56,489 nt of DNA from the NCBI GenBank assembly GCA_900314645.1, contig OMWB01000018.1, positions 1 to 56,489 of the forward strand, written 5' to 3'. The DNA is from an uncultured Actinomycetes bacterium. Lineage in GTDB: Bacteria > Actinomycetota > Coriobacteriia > Coriobacteriales > Atopobiaceae. Below, piece by piece: positions 18,590 through 26,540 of the stretch. Numbering within the stretch: position 1 is the first letter of the stretch; the number at the start of each line of letters is the position of its first letter. The translations under genes were made by a program, and so were the position numbers. The notes beneath the pieces were generated by a model, which saw only the letters and a list, made by a program, of their open reading frames with translations, did not search any database and was not told where the DNA came from.

Positions 18590-18670
18590 ACTGCCCCTTT
18601 ATCAGCCTAGCCCACACCTACATCCCAGACGGGAAATCCTTGGTTAAGAGCAATCTGGTAAAGGGGCAGT
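18590..18670. repeat. 12-bp perfect inverted repeat in the convergent intergenic region
   Basis: ACTGCCCCTTTA (18590-18601) and TAAAGGGGCAGT (18659-18670) are exact reverse complements separated by 57 nt. They lie between the ends of the seven-gene operon and dndA. They could close a small structured RNA, act as a distant-arm bidirectional terminator, or be short terminal repeats of a tiny element. The rest of 18569-18844 holds no gene that I can see. Confidence 0.45.
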
Positions 18671-18844
18671 ATTACCTGTGACACAGACTTAGAGAAGCTT
18701 GATCTAGCTCCATCGGTTCGGTCGTACGTCAAGACCAGTGGATCAATTGAGATATAGGAATCGATGAGGCTCTGACCGTTGATTCGGCAAATCTGGCGGA
18801 GTTCCGGTCGTAGTAGTCAATCGTATTGTTTATGCCAGGATTCA

Positions 18845-20005
18845 TTATCTGATGCCCTGCAAGTCTTTCGCAGCTCTCACCAGTTCAGCAAGACTCTGCG
18901 AAACCAGCCTTTTGTCACTCATCCTGCCCCAACTCAATCTTATCGCCGATTCCGCACGCTCCCGTCCAAGACCCATGGACATAAGAACGTAACTCGGTTC
19001 GTACGAGCTGGAGGTGCATGCGGAGCCATTAGATATCGATAGGCTCTGTCTCGTTGCGATCATAAGCGCCTCTGACGAGACCCCCTCGAAACTTACGTTA
19101 AGGCAATTGGGTGCGCAAAGGTCCGGCAGGCCATTTACTTCATAATGGACCCCGCTAGCGTCGAGGGTGCCAATCAACGACCTCTTGATGGAATCCTCCA
19201 GGAGGCAGTCAGACTCCCATTCCTTAGAGCACAGTTCCGCTGCCTTGCCAAAACCTGCGATAAGGGCAACTGGCTGTGTGCCGGGGCTAATGCCCCGTTC
19301 TTGGCCTCCGCCAAACAGCACAGGTTGCACGGGCGGGTATACATAATCCCTTTGCCGAAGGATAAGCGCCCCGATGCCCTGCGGCCCGTACATTTTATGC
19401 GCGGTGACCGACATCAGGTCATATGTGAGATCTTTGACCTCATCGACCAGCTTGCCGAAGCTCTGTGCGGCGTCAATGTGGAAGAACGTTTCCGGATACT
19501 CTGCCGAGATGAGCTCTCCGATCTCACATACCGGCTGCCTGATACCCGTCTCGTTATTCACATGCATAACCGACACGAGCAAGGTGTCTTTCCGTAGACG
19601 CGATTGGACGTCGTCGAGAGAGACAGCTCCGGTCTGGTTGACTGGAATCTGCTCGATCTCAAACCCTGCTCTTTCGAGCGCTCGGGCGGCGTTTATGACC
19701 GCCTTATGCTCGATTGCCGATATGAGTACGTGCTCCCTATGGGTTGACCGGCCGTACTCAATAAGGCCTCGTAACGCGATATTGTCGCTCTCGGTGGCAC
19801 CGCTCGTGAAGATGACCTCAGAAGAATCCACCCCCGCAAGGTTCGCAATCTCTCTCCTTGCATTCTCAACAACTCTCCTGCAGTCTTCCCCGAACAAGTG
19901 GGTCCTACTACTGGCATTTCCTGGATGATTCCTATACACGTCCATCATCAAATCGACGACGCGATCGTCAACTGGTGTTGTTGCGTTGTAATCAAGGTAG
20001 ACCAT
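18845..20005 (-). CDS. dndA: Cysteine desulfurase DndA
   Basis: A 386-residue PLP enzyme of IscS/NifS type that takes sulfur from L-cysteine and hands it to DndC for DNA phosphorothioation. The start is set at the ATG at 20005 (MVYLDYNATTPVD), 7 nt after the dndE stop with a GGGGAG site; upstream Met codons lie inside dndE. The PLP lysine is in SVTAHKMYGPQG, and the persulfide cysteine is Cys330 in SNGSACTSSSYEPS, a class II-type loop. It is last in the dndB-C-D-E-A operon. Many clusters lack a linked dndA and borrow a housekeeping IscS, so the linkage strengthens the Dnd call. Confidence 0.9.
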   Translation of the reverse strand: MVYLDYNATTPVDDRVVDLMMDVYRNHPGNASSRTHLFGEDCRRVVENARREIANLAGVDSSEVIFTSGATESDNIALRGLIEYGRSTHREHVLISAIEHKAVINAARALERAGFEIEQIPVNQTGAVSLDDVQSRLRKDTLLVSVMHVNNETGIRQPVCEIGELISAEYPETFFHIDAAQSFGKLVDEVKDLTYDLMSVTAHKMYGPQGIGALILRQRDYVYPPVQPVLFGGGQERGISPGTQPVALIAGFGKAAELCSKEWESDCLLEDSIKRSLIGTLDASGVHYEVNGLPDLCAPNCLNVSFEGVSSEALMIATRQSLSISNGSACTSSSYEPSYVLMSMGLGRERAESAIRLSWGRMSDKRLVSQSLAELVRAAKDLQGIR

Positions 20006-20012
20006 ATCGATC

Positions 20013-20393
20013 TCACTCCCCGAATCCCAGCCGAAGCAGATCGTCAATCGACTTAATAAAGTTGGTGCCGGAAAGGTAACCTATGCCACGCTCAAGATGC
20101 AGATTAAAGTACTTTGCTAGGGTTTCTGGGTCTTTCCCGAGGTTGTTATCTAGACACCAGCTCGATAACAGCAGCTCGTACACGCTTCCCGCATCGCCGG
20201 CAAAGGTGTGCCAGGTCATTTCCACTCCGCCCTCATGATCTATCTCTACGTCGGTCGGTATGCTCCCCTCCTTGAGGGAGTAGCAGAAGGCCCATCGAGC
20301 GAGAACATTCCAGTTCTTTACCCCCGTCCTCCCCTTAAGCCTTGAGAGCTTGTCTTGAGATTGGGGCGAGATTCTCACCTGCTTGACAATCAT
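20013..20393 (-). CDS. dndE: DNA phosphorothioation protein DndE
   Basis: A 126-residue protein of typical DndE length. The N-terminal pattern VRISPQSQDKLSRLKGRTG followed by NWNVLARWAFCYSL is diagnostic of the family, a small ribbon-helix-like protein reported to bind nicked duplex DNA and to be part of the sulfur-insertion complex. Its ATG overlaps the end of dndD by 4 nt and dndA follows after 7 nt, so it is mid-operon and translationally coupled. Basic residues sit near the N-terminus, as expected for DNA contact. Confidence 0.9.
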   Translation of the reverse strand: MIVKQVRISPQSQDKLSRLKGRTGVKNWNVLARWAFCYSLKEGSIPTDVEIDHEGGVEMTWHTFAGDAGSVYELLLSSWCLDNNLGKDPETLAKYFNLHLERGIGYLSGTNFIKSIDDLLRLGFGE

Positions 20394-22333
20394 CGTGCTC
20401 CCTCCGCGAAGTACCCACGCTTGATTGAAGTCGAACGCGTTCCCTCGTCGTAGACAAGTGTGAACTCGTCGCTGATGTTTGGCTTGAGCGCTTCGTAGTA
20501 GCTACCGAACACTTCAGAATCAGTCGACAGAATGATCGATTGCTCTGACGCGTAGGGAAAATACGACTTCACGATCGACATCCGGTGAGCCGAATCCAGT
20601 CGGGCAAGCGGGGTGTCGATAATGACTGGGAGTTTCTTGTCGGAGCATCTTGCCAAGGCCCATAGCGTTGCTATTACCATAAGCTGCTTCTCGCCGGCTG
20701 ATAACGACTGCCTGTCGACGAGAGCCCCATCGGGGCTCAAATAGGACATCTCGAGGGTCTCGGGGTTCATGCTGATAGAAGTTATGAGACTCTGCTTGTT
20801 CGCCAATGTTCGGTAGCACTCTCCAATCGTCTCGGACAGGTACCTCACCTTTCTCTCTTGGAGGTGAGCTGCGTACCGCTCGAGGATGTCGTCTGCGAGG
20901 CCGGCATAACGCAACAAGCGGTCATCTTCTTCGGCCCCATTCAAGCTCGAAAGATACGATCCCACGGCTCTCTTGTACTCGGCGTTCGTCCGAATGTATT
21001 CGCCATTGAGGCTGGATCGTTCTTCCTTCAGCGTGGACAGCCTTGCTTTGACAGAACCAAGTTGCCTGTTGGCTGTCTCCAGTGCGCTTTGTGCCTCGTT
21101 CATCGAAGACTCGTCAATCGCAATAGACAGGTAGTCCTTAACCTCCGCGAGATTAGCAGCAAGGAGCCCTTCTCTCTGACGAAGCCTCTTGTACTCCTCT
21201 TGCAGGCCTGGAAGCTCCCCGAGCAGCGACGAAAGCTCGCTGACGTCAGCGGATGTTACGCCGGTGATGTCTGTGCCGAAGCTATCTGCCGTCTTGTGCT
21301 GGGCGTACGAGAGGAAGGACCTGATGGCTTCCGCGTCGCCTTCGTATTGTGCGAGCAGCTCATTAAGTTGGCATAGCGCCTCCGACATTACCCCTCGTTC
21401 GTAGTCAGCCTTCGCCTCCTCGAGTAGTTTCGGCAGTATTGGATAGAACATAATGAGTGGAGCGTTTCCGCTGCTGAGCGCAATCTCATCTTCGCGAACC
21501 TGTTCAAGCTGGGATTCTATCTGCCTCAGCCTCTCTTCATGGGCGGCCCTTTGCGCGGCAGCCTCTCCTCCCGCGGCTATGAAATCGGAACGTAGGGCCT
21601 CGATGGATTTGTTGAGCGCTCCCTCGCTTTCGAGAAGTGTCTCGATCTCCCCATCAATCTCAATGATTCTCTTTCGCAGCGAGTCAACTGCCTCCGCAAG
21701 TTGGTCAACCGCGTCGGCGGGCGCGTCGTCCCCCTTACGCTTCCTGATCCGTCTCGATACGGCCTTCAGATCTCGGCGCAGGACATCGACGGTGGAGACG
21801 CCCAAAAGCATCCTTATCGAATCTCTGATCTGGCCGTCTGACCCATCGAGCGCCATCTCGGCAATCTTCTCTCCGTCAAAGAAGAAGAAGGTGGATAGCG
21901 CCCTGGGAAGGATGTCCTCGACGTAGGCCGTCCAATTATCGGTCAGAAACGCATCGTAGGAGCCATTCCTCCTGACCGTGGTGTCAACGTGGATATGCTT
22001 GAAGGAGGTGTCCCACCTTCTCTCGATGGCAAGAACCTCTTCGACTCCATCCACCTCATGGCTAAAGGTGAGTTTAATTGCCGCAGATGAAGAGCTTGGG
22101 CTGGTGTTTGTGTGGGCCCGGAGGTATTGCCCGAAGGTGGTATATCCACTCTCGACGTACGCGCTTGAGTTGGGCCCATAGAGTGCGACAAGGACTGCCT
22201 CCAAGAAGGTAGTCTTCCCCCTCCCGTTCATCCCGCCAATGAGAACGACGGGCTTTGTCGCGCTAAAGTCGAACCGGTTCGTGCCTCTATAAACGCCGAA
22301 ATTGATGAGGCTAAGCGACTGTAGGCGCATCAC
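20390..22333 (-). CDS. dndD: DNA phosphorothioation ATPase DndD (SMC/Rad50-like)
   Basis: A 647-residue SMC-like ATPase. Walker A is GGMNGRGKTT (33-42). Two coiled-coil halves span roughly 190-440, the ABC signature is LSAGEKQL, and Walker B is PVIIDTPLARLDSAHR near the C-terminus. In the Dnd pathway DndD is thought to supply the ATP-driven DNA opening or nicking that lets DndC place sulfur. The start overlaps the dndC stop by 4 nt; either of two tandem Met codons could be used. All catalytic motifs look intact. Confidence 0.93.
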   Translation of the reverse strand: MMRLQSLSLINFGVYRGTNRFDFSATKPVVLIGGMNGRGKTTFLEAVLVALYGPNSSAYVESGYTTFGQYLRAHTNTSPSSSSAAIKLTFSHEVDGVEEVLAIERRWDTSFKHIHVDTTVRRNGSYDAFLTDNWTAYVEDILPRALSTFFFFDGEKIAEMALDGSDGQIRDSIRMLLGVSTVDVLRRDLKAVSRRIRKRKGDDAPADAVDQLAEAVDSLRKRIIEIDGEIETLLESEGALNKSIEALRSDFIAAGGEAAAQRAAHEERLRQIESQLEQVREDEIALSSGNAPLIMFYPILPKLLEEAKADYERGVMSEALCQLNELLAQYEGDAEAIRSFLSYAQHKTADSFGTDITGVTSADVSELSSLLGELPGLQEEYKRLRQREGLLAANLAEVKDYLSIAIDESSMNEAQSALETANRQLGSVKARLSTLKEERSSLNGEYIRTNAEYKRAVGSYLSSLNGAEEDDRLLRYAGLADDILERYAAHLQERKVRYLSETIGECYRTLANKQSLITSISMNPETLEMSYLSPDGALVDRQSLSAGEKQLMVIATLWALARCSDKKLPVIIDTPLARLDSAHRMSIVKSYFPYASEQSIILSTDSEVFGSYYEALKPNISDEFTLVYDEGTRSTSIKRGYFAEGAR

Positions 22334-23823
22334 TCATCACCATCCTCAAACTCGTCAAATGACCGGCTTGCGATCTGCCCATCCGCTTCAACCTGCCGCC
22401 GTCTCCTTGCCAAATAGAACGCCTCTGCATCCTCTTCGTCGTCGTACATGTTCTTACGGATGGCCGCCTCAAGATTCTTCAGCACGTCTTTGCGTTGGTT
22501 GAGCCCTTGGGAGCGTGCCTCGATATCGAGCAGCGTGTAAGCGAGCTCGAATGCCAGGTCTTTGTCTGGCGCTACCTCCAGACAGGTGTCAGCTAGAATA
22601 CCCCACTCCTCAGCGCCAAGGGAGGAGGGGCTGATCCAAGATTCGTCCACGAATGGGCGACCATTCACTTCGGCAAATATCCGGGGAAGCGAGTCGTCGA
22701 ACTCGTGCTTCTCGAACACCCAAATCCTTCTGATCTCCTGTAGTTCGGACTGAGCTATCAATTCGACGTCTCTGTATTCAGGCGGCGCAATCGCGCGCAC
22801 CTTCTTCTGCAACTCGAGTAGCTGCCTCAGCCACTGCTCACGTACCTCCTTTTTGTAAGGACCATGATGGAGCTTCTCGTCATCGCCTTGAAGAGATCCG
22901 TTCATCTTGCGAAACGTGCGTCGATCACGATCCCCCTCTTCGTCTCCAATGGCGTTTCGGAAGGCCAGCAAGGGGCTAAGCCACTGGTTCTCTGGGTCGT
23001 TGTTGATCATCGCCTGCATGGACTTGTCCTCGCTCACCATGGTGCACATCCAGCAGCCGAAGCGGCTCTTTCCGCAGCTTGGGAGATCCTTGGAGACCAT
23101 GAGCGGGCACTCGTTGTCAGCGGTGGCCCCCCGGTAGAGCGACAGGAGCTCGTTGTTCGAGTAGCCCCAGGGATTCCTGTACTGCATCAGGAAGAGCCAT
23201 ACGTCGTCGTTGGTCCACTCGGCTATCGGAGAGAAGACGTACTCGTTCATGAGCGAGGGGCTGGGGCTGAGAAGCTCCCTCACCCTCTTGCTCTCGTAGT
23301 AGGCCATCGTCCGCGCGCGCCTCGTGCTCTCTGCCTTCCTGGTCCCCAGGACCAGGATGATCTCCCCGTACTCGGAGATGCGGCTCTTGATGAAGTCGTT
23401 GACGGGCCTTATCTTCATCCTGTCCGTGCACCAGCGGTACTTCCTCCGGGGGAACGGGTAGCCCCTACCAAGCAGGTTGACCCAGAAGGTCTGGTCAGGC
23501 GCGGGAGTGAGGCGATGCACCACGAACGGCAGGTTGTTGGAGTCCGCCGCCTGCCTCATCTTCTCGAGGGACTGTGCCGCCCACCTCTCCACTATCGGGC
23601 TCTCGACAAGCGTGTCGGTATGGATGACGTGGACAGCCTTCTTCCGGCTGTCGGCCGGCAGGCCCATCAGGGACAGCCACACGAGCTGGAGCGTGGCGGT
23701 GCTGTCCTTACCGCCCGAGTATCCGATCACCCAGGGGATGTCGTCGGCCATGTAGAGGCGCCTTATCGTCTCCATCAGGCCCTCTATCTCTTCCCTTGTC
23801 ACCATCTGTGATCCGTCAGGCAT
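22330..23823 (-). CDS. dndC: DNA phosphorothioation sulfurtransferase DndC
   Basis: A 497-residue PAPS-reductase-like enzyme from the ATG at 23823, chosen because AAGAGGCGG precedes it and it overlaps the dndB stop by 8 nt. The PP-loop SGGKDS (36-41) binds ATP and activates the DNA backbone. The cysteine set CPLMV, SCGKSRFGCWMC is the 4Fe-4S ligand group seen in DndC. It receives sulfur from DndA and inserts it in place of a non-bridging phosphate oxygen. By eye the 5' half of the gene is GC-richer than its 3' end and than dndD, which hints at a mosaic history. Confidence 0.93.
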   Translation of the reverse strand: MPDGSQMVTREEIEGLMETIRRLYMADDIPWVIGYSGGKDSTATLQLVWLSLMGLPADSRKKAVHVIHTDTLVESPIVERWAAQSLEKMRQAADSNNLPFVVHRLTPAPDQTFWVNLLGRGYPFPRRKYRWCTDRMKIRPVNDFIKSRISEYGEIILVLGTRKAESTRRARTMAYYESKRVRELLSPSPSLMNEYVFSPIAEWTNDDVWLFLMQYRNPWGYSNNELLSLYRGATADNECPLMVSKDLPSCGKSRFGCWMCTMVSEDKSMQAMINNDPENQWLSPLLAFRNAIGDEEGDRDRRTFRKMNGSLQGDDEKLHHGPYKKEVREQWLRQLLELQKKVRAIAPPEYRDVELIAQSELQEIRRIWVFEKHEFDDSLPRIFAEVNGRPFVDESWISPSSLGAEEWGILADTCLEVAPDKDLAFELAYTLLDIEARSQGLNQRKDVLKNLEAAIRKNMYDDEEDAEAFYLARRRRQVEADGQIASRSFDEFEDGDE

Positions 23824-24895
23824 TCGTCCGCCTCTTTTCCAGGGTTGCCGCAAGCTTCCTCTCGTGCCGAATGTCCTCGTCCGACAGGGGCAGTTGCAGG
23901 GCCTTCTTTATCACGTTGGCCGTCAGGCAAACCGCCTGGTTGTTCGTGATGATGCGGCCGTTGTTCGATATGGTCCTGTCAGACCAGACTGGCGAGCTCC
24001 GGTACCAGTCGACCGTCTCCAGGTACTCCAGCGATACGAGCGGCTGGCCTTCGCTGTAGAAGGTTGCGCCGACCCTTCCCAGCGCCTGCAGGCAGACTGC
24101 CTGCACCGCTATTGTCTGCTCTCGGAGCTCCCTCTTAGAGAGCCTGCGCTGGTCCATCTCGCTCCATGGGATCATGTGCGACGTGACCGCTCGCCAATAG
24201 TCAACGAGGAACCTTCCGGCTGCTGCGTCGACCTGTCCCTGGCCCACAATTCTTCTGTTGGCCTTATAGAACATGTTCAGCGTAAAGAGCGACGCAGAGT
24301 TTTTCCCGAGATTGTCCCTCTCCTTGTCCGTGTACCTGTCTAATAACTCAACTGCTTTGATGGCCTCACGCGTTGCCACGGCGAGCGGATCTCGCGAGTC
24401 ATAAAGCTCGGCGATGGAGTTGGTCGTCCTTACGGCATGCTTGTTCAGGTCGGTGAACATCTGCTGGCTTCTGGACAGCCCGAGGTCCTCGTAGAGGACA
24501 ACAGAAATCGTCTCGGAGCCGATTGGCTCACTTTCTTCCAGAGCTTCGAGGATGGCGGCGACCCTATGCTGTCCGTCGTTTATCAGAAAGGTCGCATCAA
24601 TTGATACGTTGAGCGTTCCGAGTGGGCCGTCACCCTGTCTCAGGAACTCCATCTCCCCGTCGACGGAAGCAGCGAGCGCCGAGAAGACGTACGTGTCAGG
24701 ATTATCGAGAATATAGCTGCGAATCTCAGGTATGCGCTGCTCGTTGAGTCGCCGTTGTGCCCTGAACTCGGGCTGGATGTATTCTCCGTCAATCTCGAAT
24801 ACCTTGGGAAGTATCCTGAGGGGAAGCATGGCTATAAAGTACTGTCGGCCAGCCTGTATGCCCTCGACAGCGGGGAAGCTGTAGAAGAAGTCCAT
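23816..24895 (-). CDS. dndB: DGQHR-domain protein DndB, regulator of phosphorothioation
   Basis: A 359-residue protein with the family hallmark DGQHR at residues 107-111, preceded by SIDATFLIN. Start at 24895 behind AAGGA with 5-nt spacing. DndB in Streptomyces acts as a transcriptional repressor of the dnd genes and modulates modification frequency; here it is the first gene of the operon, which fits autoregulation. The C-terminal third is helical and typical in length. Translation of dndC begins before it ends, so the five genes form one unit. Confidence 0.9.
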   Translation of the reverse strand: MDFFYSFPAVEGIQAGRQYFIAMLPLRILPKVFEIDGEYIQPEFRAQRRLNEQRIPEIRSYILDNPDTYVFSALAASVDGEMEFLRQGDGPLGTLNVSIDATFLINDGQHRVAAILEALEESEPIGSETISVVLYEDLGLSRSQQMFTDLNKHAVRTTNSIAELYDSRDPLAVATREAIKAVELLDRYTDKERDNLGKNSASLFTLNMFYKANRRIVGQGQVDAAAGRFLVDYWRAVTSHMIPWSEMDQRRLSKRELREQTIAVQAVCLQALGRVGATFYSEGQPLVSLEYLETVDWYRSSPVWSDRTISNNGRIITNNQAVCLTANVIKKALQLPLSDEDIRHERKLAATLEKRRTNA

Positions 24896-24915
24896 GCCAT
24901 TCCTTACGTAGAGTG

Positions 24916-24944
24916 ATAAATGTACTTAAGTATACGCCTAACAA
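24916..24944 (-). promoter_or_regulatory. Predicted dnd operon promoter with overlapping palindrome
   Basis: Read on the minus strand, TTGTTA (24944-24939) and ATTTAT (24921-24916) are 17 nt apart, 21 nt upstream of the dndB start. The spacer contains the perfect palindrome TACTTAAGTA (24932-24923), well placed for a repressor such as DndB. It is not the published Streptomyces TACGT-N10-TACGT site. Confidence 0.4.
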
Positions 24945-24973
24945 AGATGCTCAGAGACTAGAGAGAAGAAATT

Positions 24974-25000
24974 GCCCAGGCCGATTATGTCAGCCCGGGC
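24974..25000 (-). terminator. Hairpin downstream of the 211-aa hypothetical gene
   Basis: GCCCGGGC (25000-24993) pairs with GCCTGGGC (24981-24974) on the minus strand, including one G-U pair, around an 11-nt loop. AATTTCTTC follows. It lies 30 nt past the stop of the gene at 25029. The tail is only moderately T-rich. Confidence 0.45.
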
Positions 25001-25028
25001 TTTCGCTATGAGCGCTTTTCAAGCCGTT

Positions 25029-25664
25029 TTACTCTACCGGCTCGGCCTCCTTCCACTCGCCATCAAGGCCCTCGCAGACATAGGTGGTCTCCTCGTCTCC
25101 ATCGGTTCCGCTTCGTATGCCTTGGATGAACAGCACCATGGGTTCGGTCTCGTAAGTCGGGATGGCTATCTCGAAGCTAAGCCAGCACTCGTAGCTGCTC
25201 GTGGGAATGTCGATCTCCACGCGGTAGGCTTGGCCGTCGTTGCCGTCAAGACTCGTCACGTTGTACGTTCCACCTTCCCAGTCGTGGGCGTCGGGCAGGT
25301 GACGCATCACGAACGCACAGACTGTCGCGTTCACGAGGTCATCGTACACCCAGCGGACACTCTTGTAGGTTGCGTCATGCTTGGCCATGCCGCTGTACCG
25401 GTCGGAATCGCCGAGGGCTGCGATGGTCTCGTCGCGCTGCATGAAGCTGTATGTGACCAGCTTGGAGGTCCAATCGCAGCCATAGCGGTCGAGCACCATG
25501 AGCACGTCCTCGTCGCTTCTGGGCACGAAGCCGTCATCCATGCTGGCGATCATCTCACCGAGGGTCCTTTGCACCGCATCGTCGCAGACCCACACGGTGC
25601 TGAGCGGCGGCATCCTCCACTTTTGTGCGGGATAGGGCTTGTTTGTCTTGGCTTGGTCGGTCAT
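25029..25664 (-). CDS. Hypothetical protein, 211 aa
   Basis: The start at 25664 has a clean AGGAGG site. The sequence is acidic and soluble, with many aromatic residues, no membrane segment, no cysteine cluster and no motif that I recognise. It diverges from the HTH gene at 25826, sharing a 162-bp control region that holds a 36-bp palindrome. It stands alone on its strand and is followed by a hairpin. Placement between the dnd operon and the toxin-like pair makes it accessory. It could be a further defence or regulatory factor, but no function is supported by sequence. Confidence 0.6.
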   Translation of the reverse strand: MTDQAKTNKPYPAQKWRMPPLSTVWVCDDAVQRTLGEMIASMDDGFVPRSDEDVLMVLDRYGCDWTSKLVTYSFMQRDETIAALGDSDRYSGMAKHDATYKSVRWVYDDLVNATVCAFVMRHLPDAHDWEGGTYNVTSLDGNDGQAYRVEIDIPTSSYECWLSFEIAIPTYETEPMVLFIQGIRSGTDGDEETTYVCEGLDGEWKEAEPVE

Positions 25665-25701
25665 GTTGGCCTCCTACTAATGTGGTATGCTCTGGAATTA
25701 T

Positions 25702-25737
25702 ATTGTACAGTTGTTGAATATTCATCAATTGTACAAT
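25702..25737. promoter_or_regulatory. 36-bp near-perfect palindrome with divergent -10 boxes
   Basis: The 36 bases read almost identically on both strands: 16 of 18 pairs match. Each end carries TACAAT pointing outward (25732-25737 on plus, 25707-25702 on minus), the form of a -10 box. TTG-type hexamers lie 15 nt upstream of each. It looks like one operator controlling two divergent promoters. Confidence 0.55.
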
Positions 25738-25825
25738 CTGCAGATTCACGTATTCTACAAGTGATGAACCTTCGTCATAGCTTAGACTTAGCTTGTGTGG
25801 TGGATGCGGACGCTAAGGAGGCGTA

Positions 25826-26059
25826 ATGTACACGGGAGATGCCATTAGGCACATGTGCGAGGTTTCTGGCAAGGGCTCCACGATAGTGTCCAAGGACATC
25901 GGTCGCGTGAGCAGCTTCGTGGGCACGATCCTCAGTCGTGGCAGCGTCCCGAAGGCTGATACGCTAGCAGAGATCGCCGAGGCATGTGGGTACCAGCTCG
26001 CGCTCATCGGGCACGGTGAGCAGATTGTGATCGAGTACGAGCCCCGTATCCGGGACTAG
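25826..26059 (+). CDS. Short HTH (XRE-like) DNA-binding protein
   Basis: A 77-residue protein whose ATG follows AAGGAGG. Residues about 20-60 (TIVSKDIGRVSSFVGTILSR followed by VPKADTLAEIAEACG) give the five-helix XRE pattern with the turn between KDIGR and FVGTI. The C-terminal tail is a short beta-rich arm. Such minimal repressors often bind palindromes upstream of their own gene, and one is present at 25702-25737. A 20-codon leader (25764-25826) overlaps its start by one base, but coding status of that leader is doubtful. Confidence 0.7.
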   Translation: MYTGDAIRHMCEVSGKGSTIVSKDIGRVSSFVGTILSRGSVPKADTLAEIAEACGYQLALIGHGEQIVIEYEPRIRD

Positions 26060-26110
26060 TGCATTGTCTCGAGCGTTTAGCTTTTATCGGTTGGAAAGGA
26101 AGCAGGGAAT

Positions 26111-26536
26111 ATGCTATCGGGTGATTTGATAACAATAACCGACCTACTGAACCATCAGGGAAAGATGGCATTCCTCGATGGAGCCACAGATGAACAGATT
26201 TCGCAATTCGAGAAGGAAAACGACGTCACGCTTCCCGAAAGATACAAGGAGTGGCTGCGCTTCTCCGATGGCGGCGAGTGCTTCCTTCCTGCGGGAGCAC
26301 AGTTTTATGGCGTCGCGCACAAGCCGCTGATAGACGTTAATGATGACGACAGGCCGGGTGACAATTACATTGTTATAGGAGCCTTGGCTTCCGGTGATCC
26401 CGTGTTGTGCGAAAAGGGAGAGGAAAGAATATCTCTATTTGACAATGAGACCGGCAGCATCGATGAGGAACTAGTCTATGACGATTTCTTTGCCCTCTTA
26501 AATGACCTTTATGACCTGCTTGGTATAGGAGAGTAA
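26111..26536 (+). CDS. SMI1/KNR4-family protein, probable immunity protein
   Basis: A 141-residue acidic protein with the family signature: an N-terminal ATDEQISQFEKENDVTLPER followed by YKEWLRFSDGGECF, and a later GDPVLCEKGEERISLFDNET. SMI1/KNR4 proteins are the largest immunity superfamily of bacterial polymorphic toxins. The next gene begins 4 nt after its stop and encodes an HNH nuclease, so the pair is a likely immunity-toxin unit. Gene order is immunity first. Composition is AT-richer than the dnd and prophage genes, which suggests separate acquisition. Confidence 0.85.
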   Translation: MLSGDLITITDLLNHQGKMAFLDGATDEQISQFEKENDVTLPERYKEWLRFSDGGECFLPAGAQFYGVAHKPLIDVNDDDRPGDNYIVIGALASGDPVLCEKGEERISLFDNETGSIDEELVYDDFFALLNDLYDLLGIGE

Positions 26537-26540
26537 TCCT

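Noticed and set aside
18569..24895. dndFGH restriction genes
   Set aside because: No gene in the window resembles DndF, DndG or DndH; the effector role is assigned only by inference to the facing operon.
25764..25826. 20-codon leader peptide before the HTH gene
   Set aside because: Its stop overlaps the HTH start by one base, but it lacks a ribosome site and may be chance.
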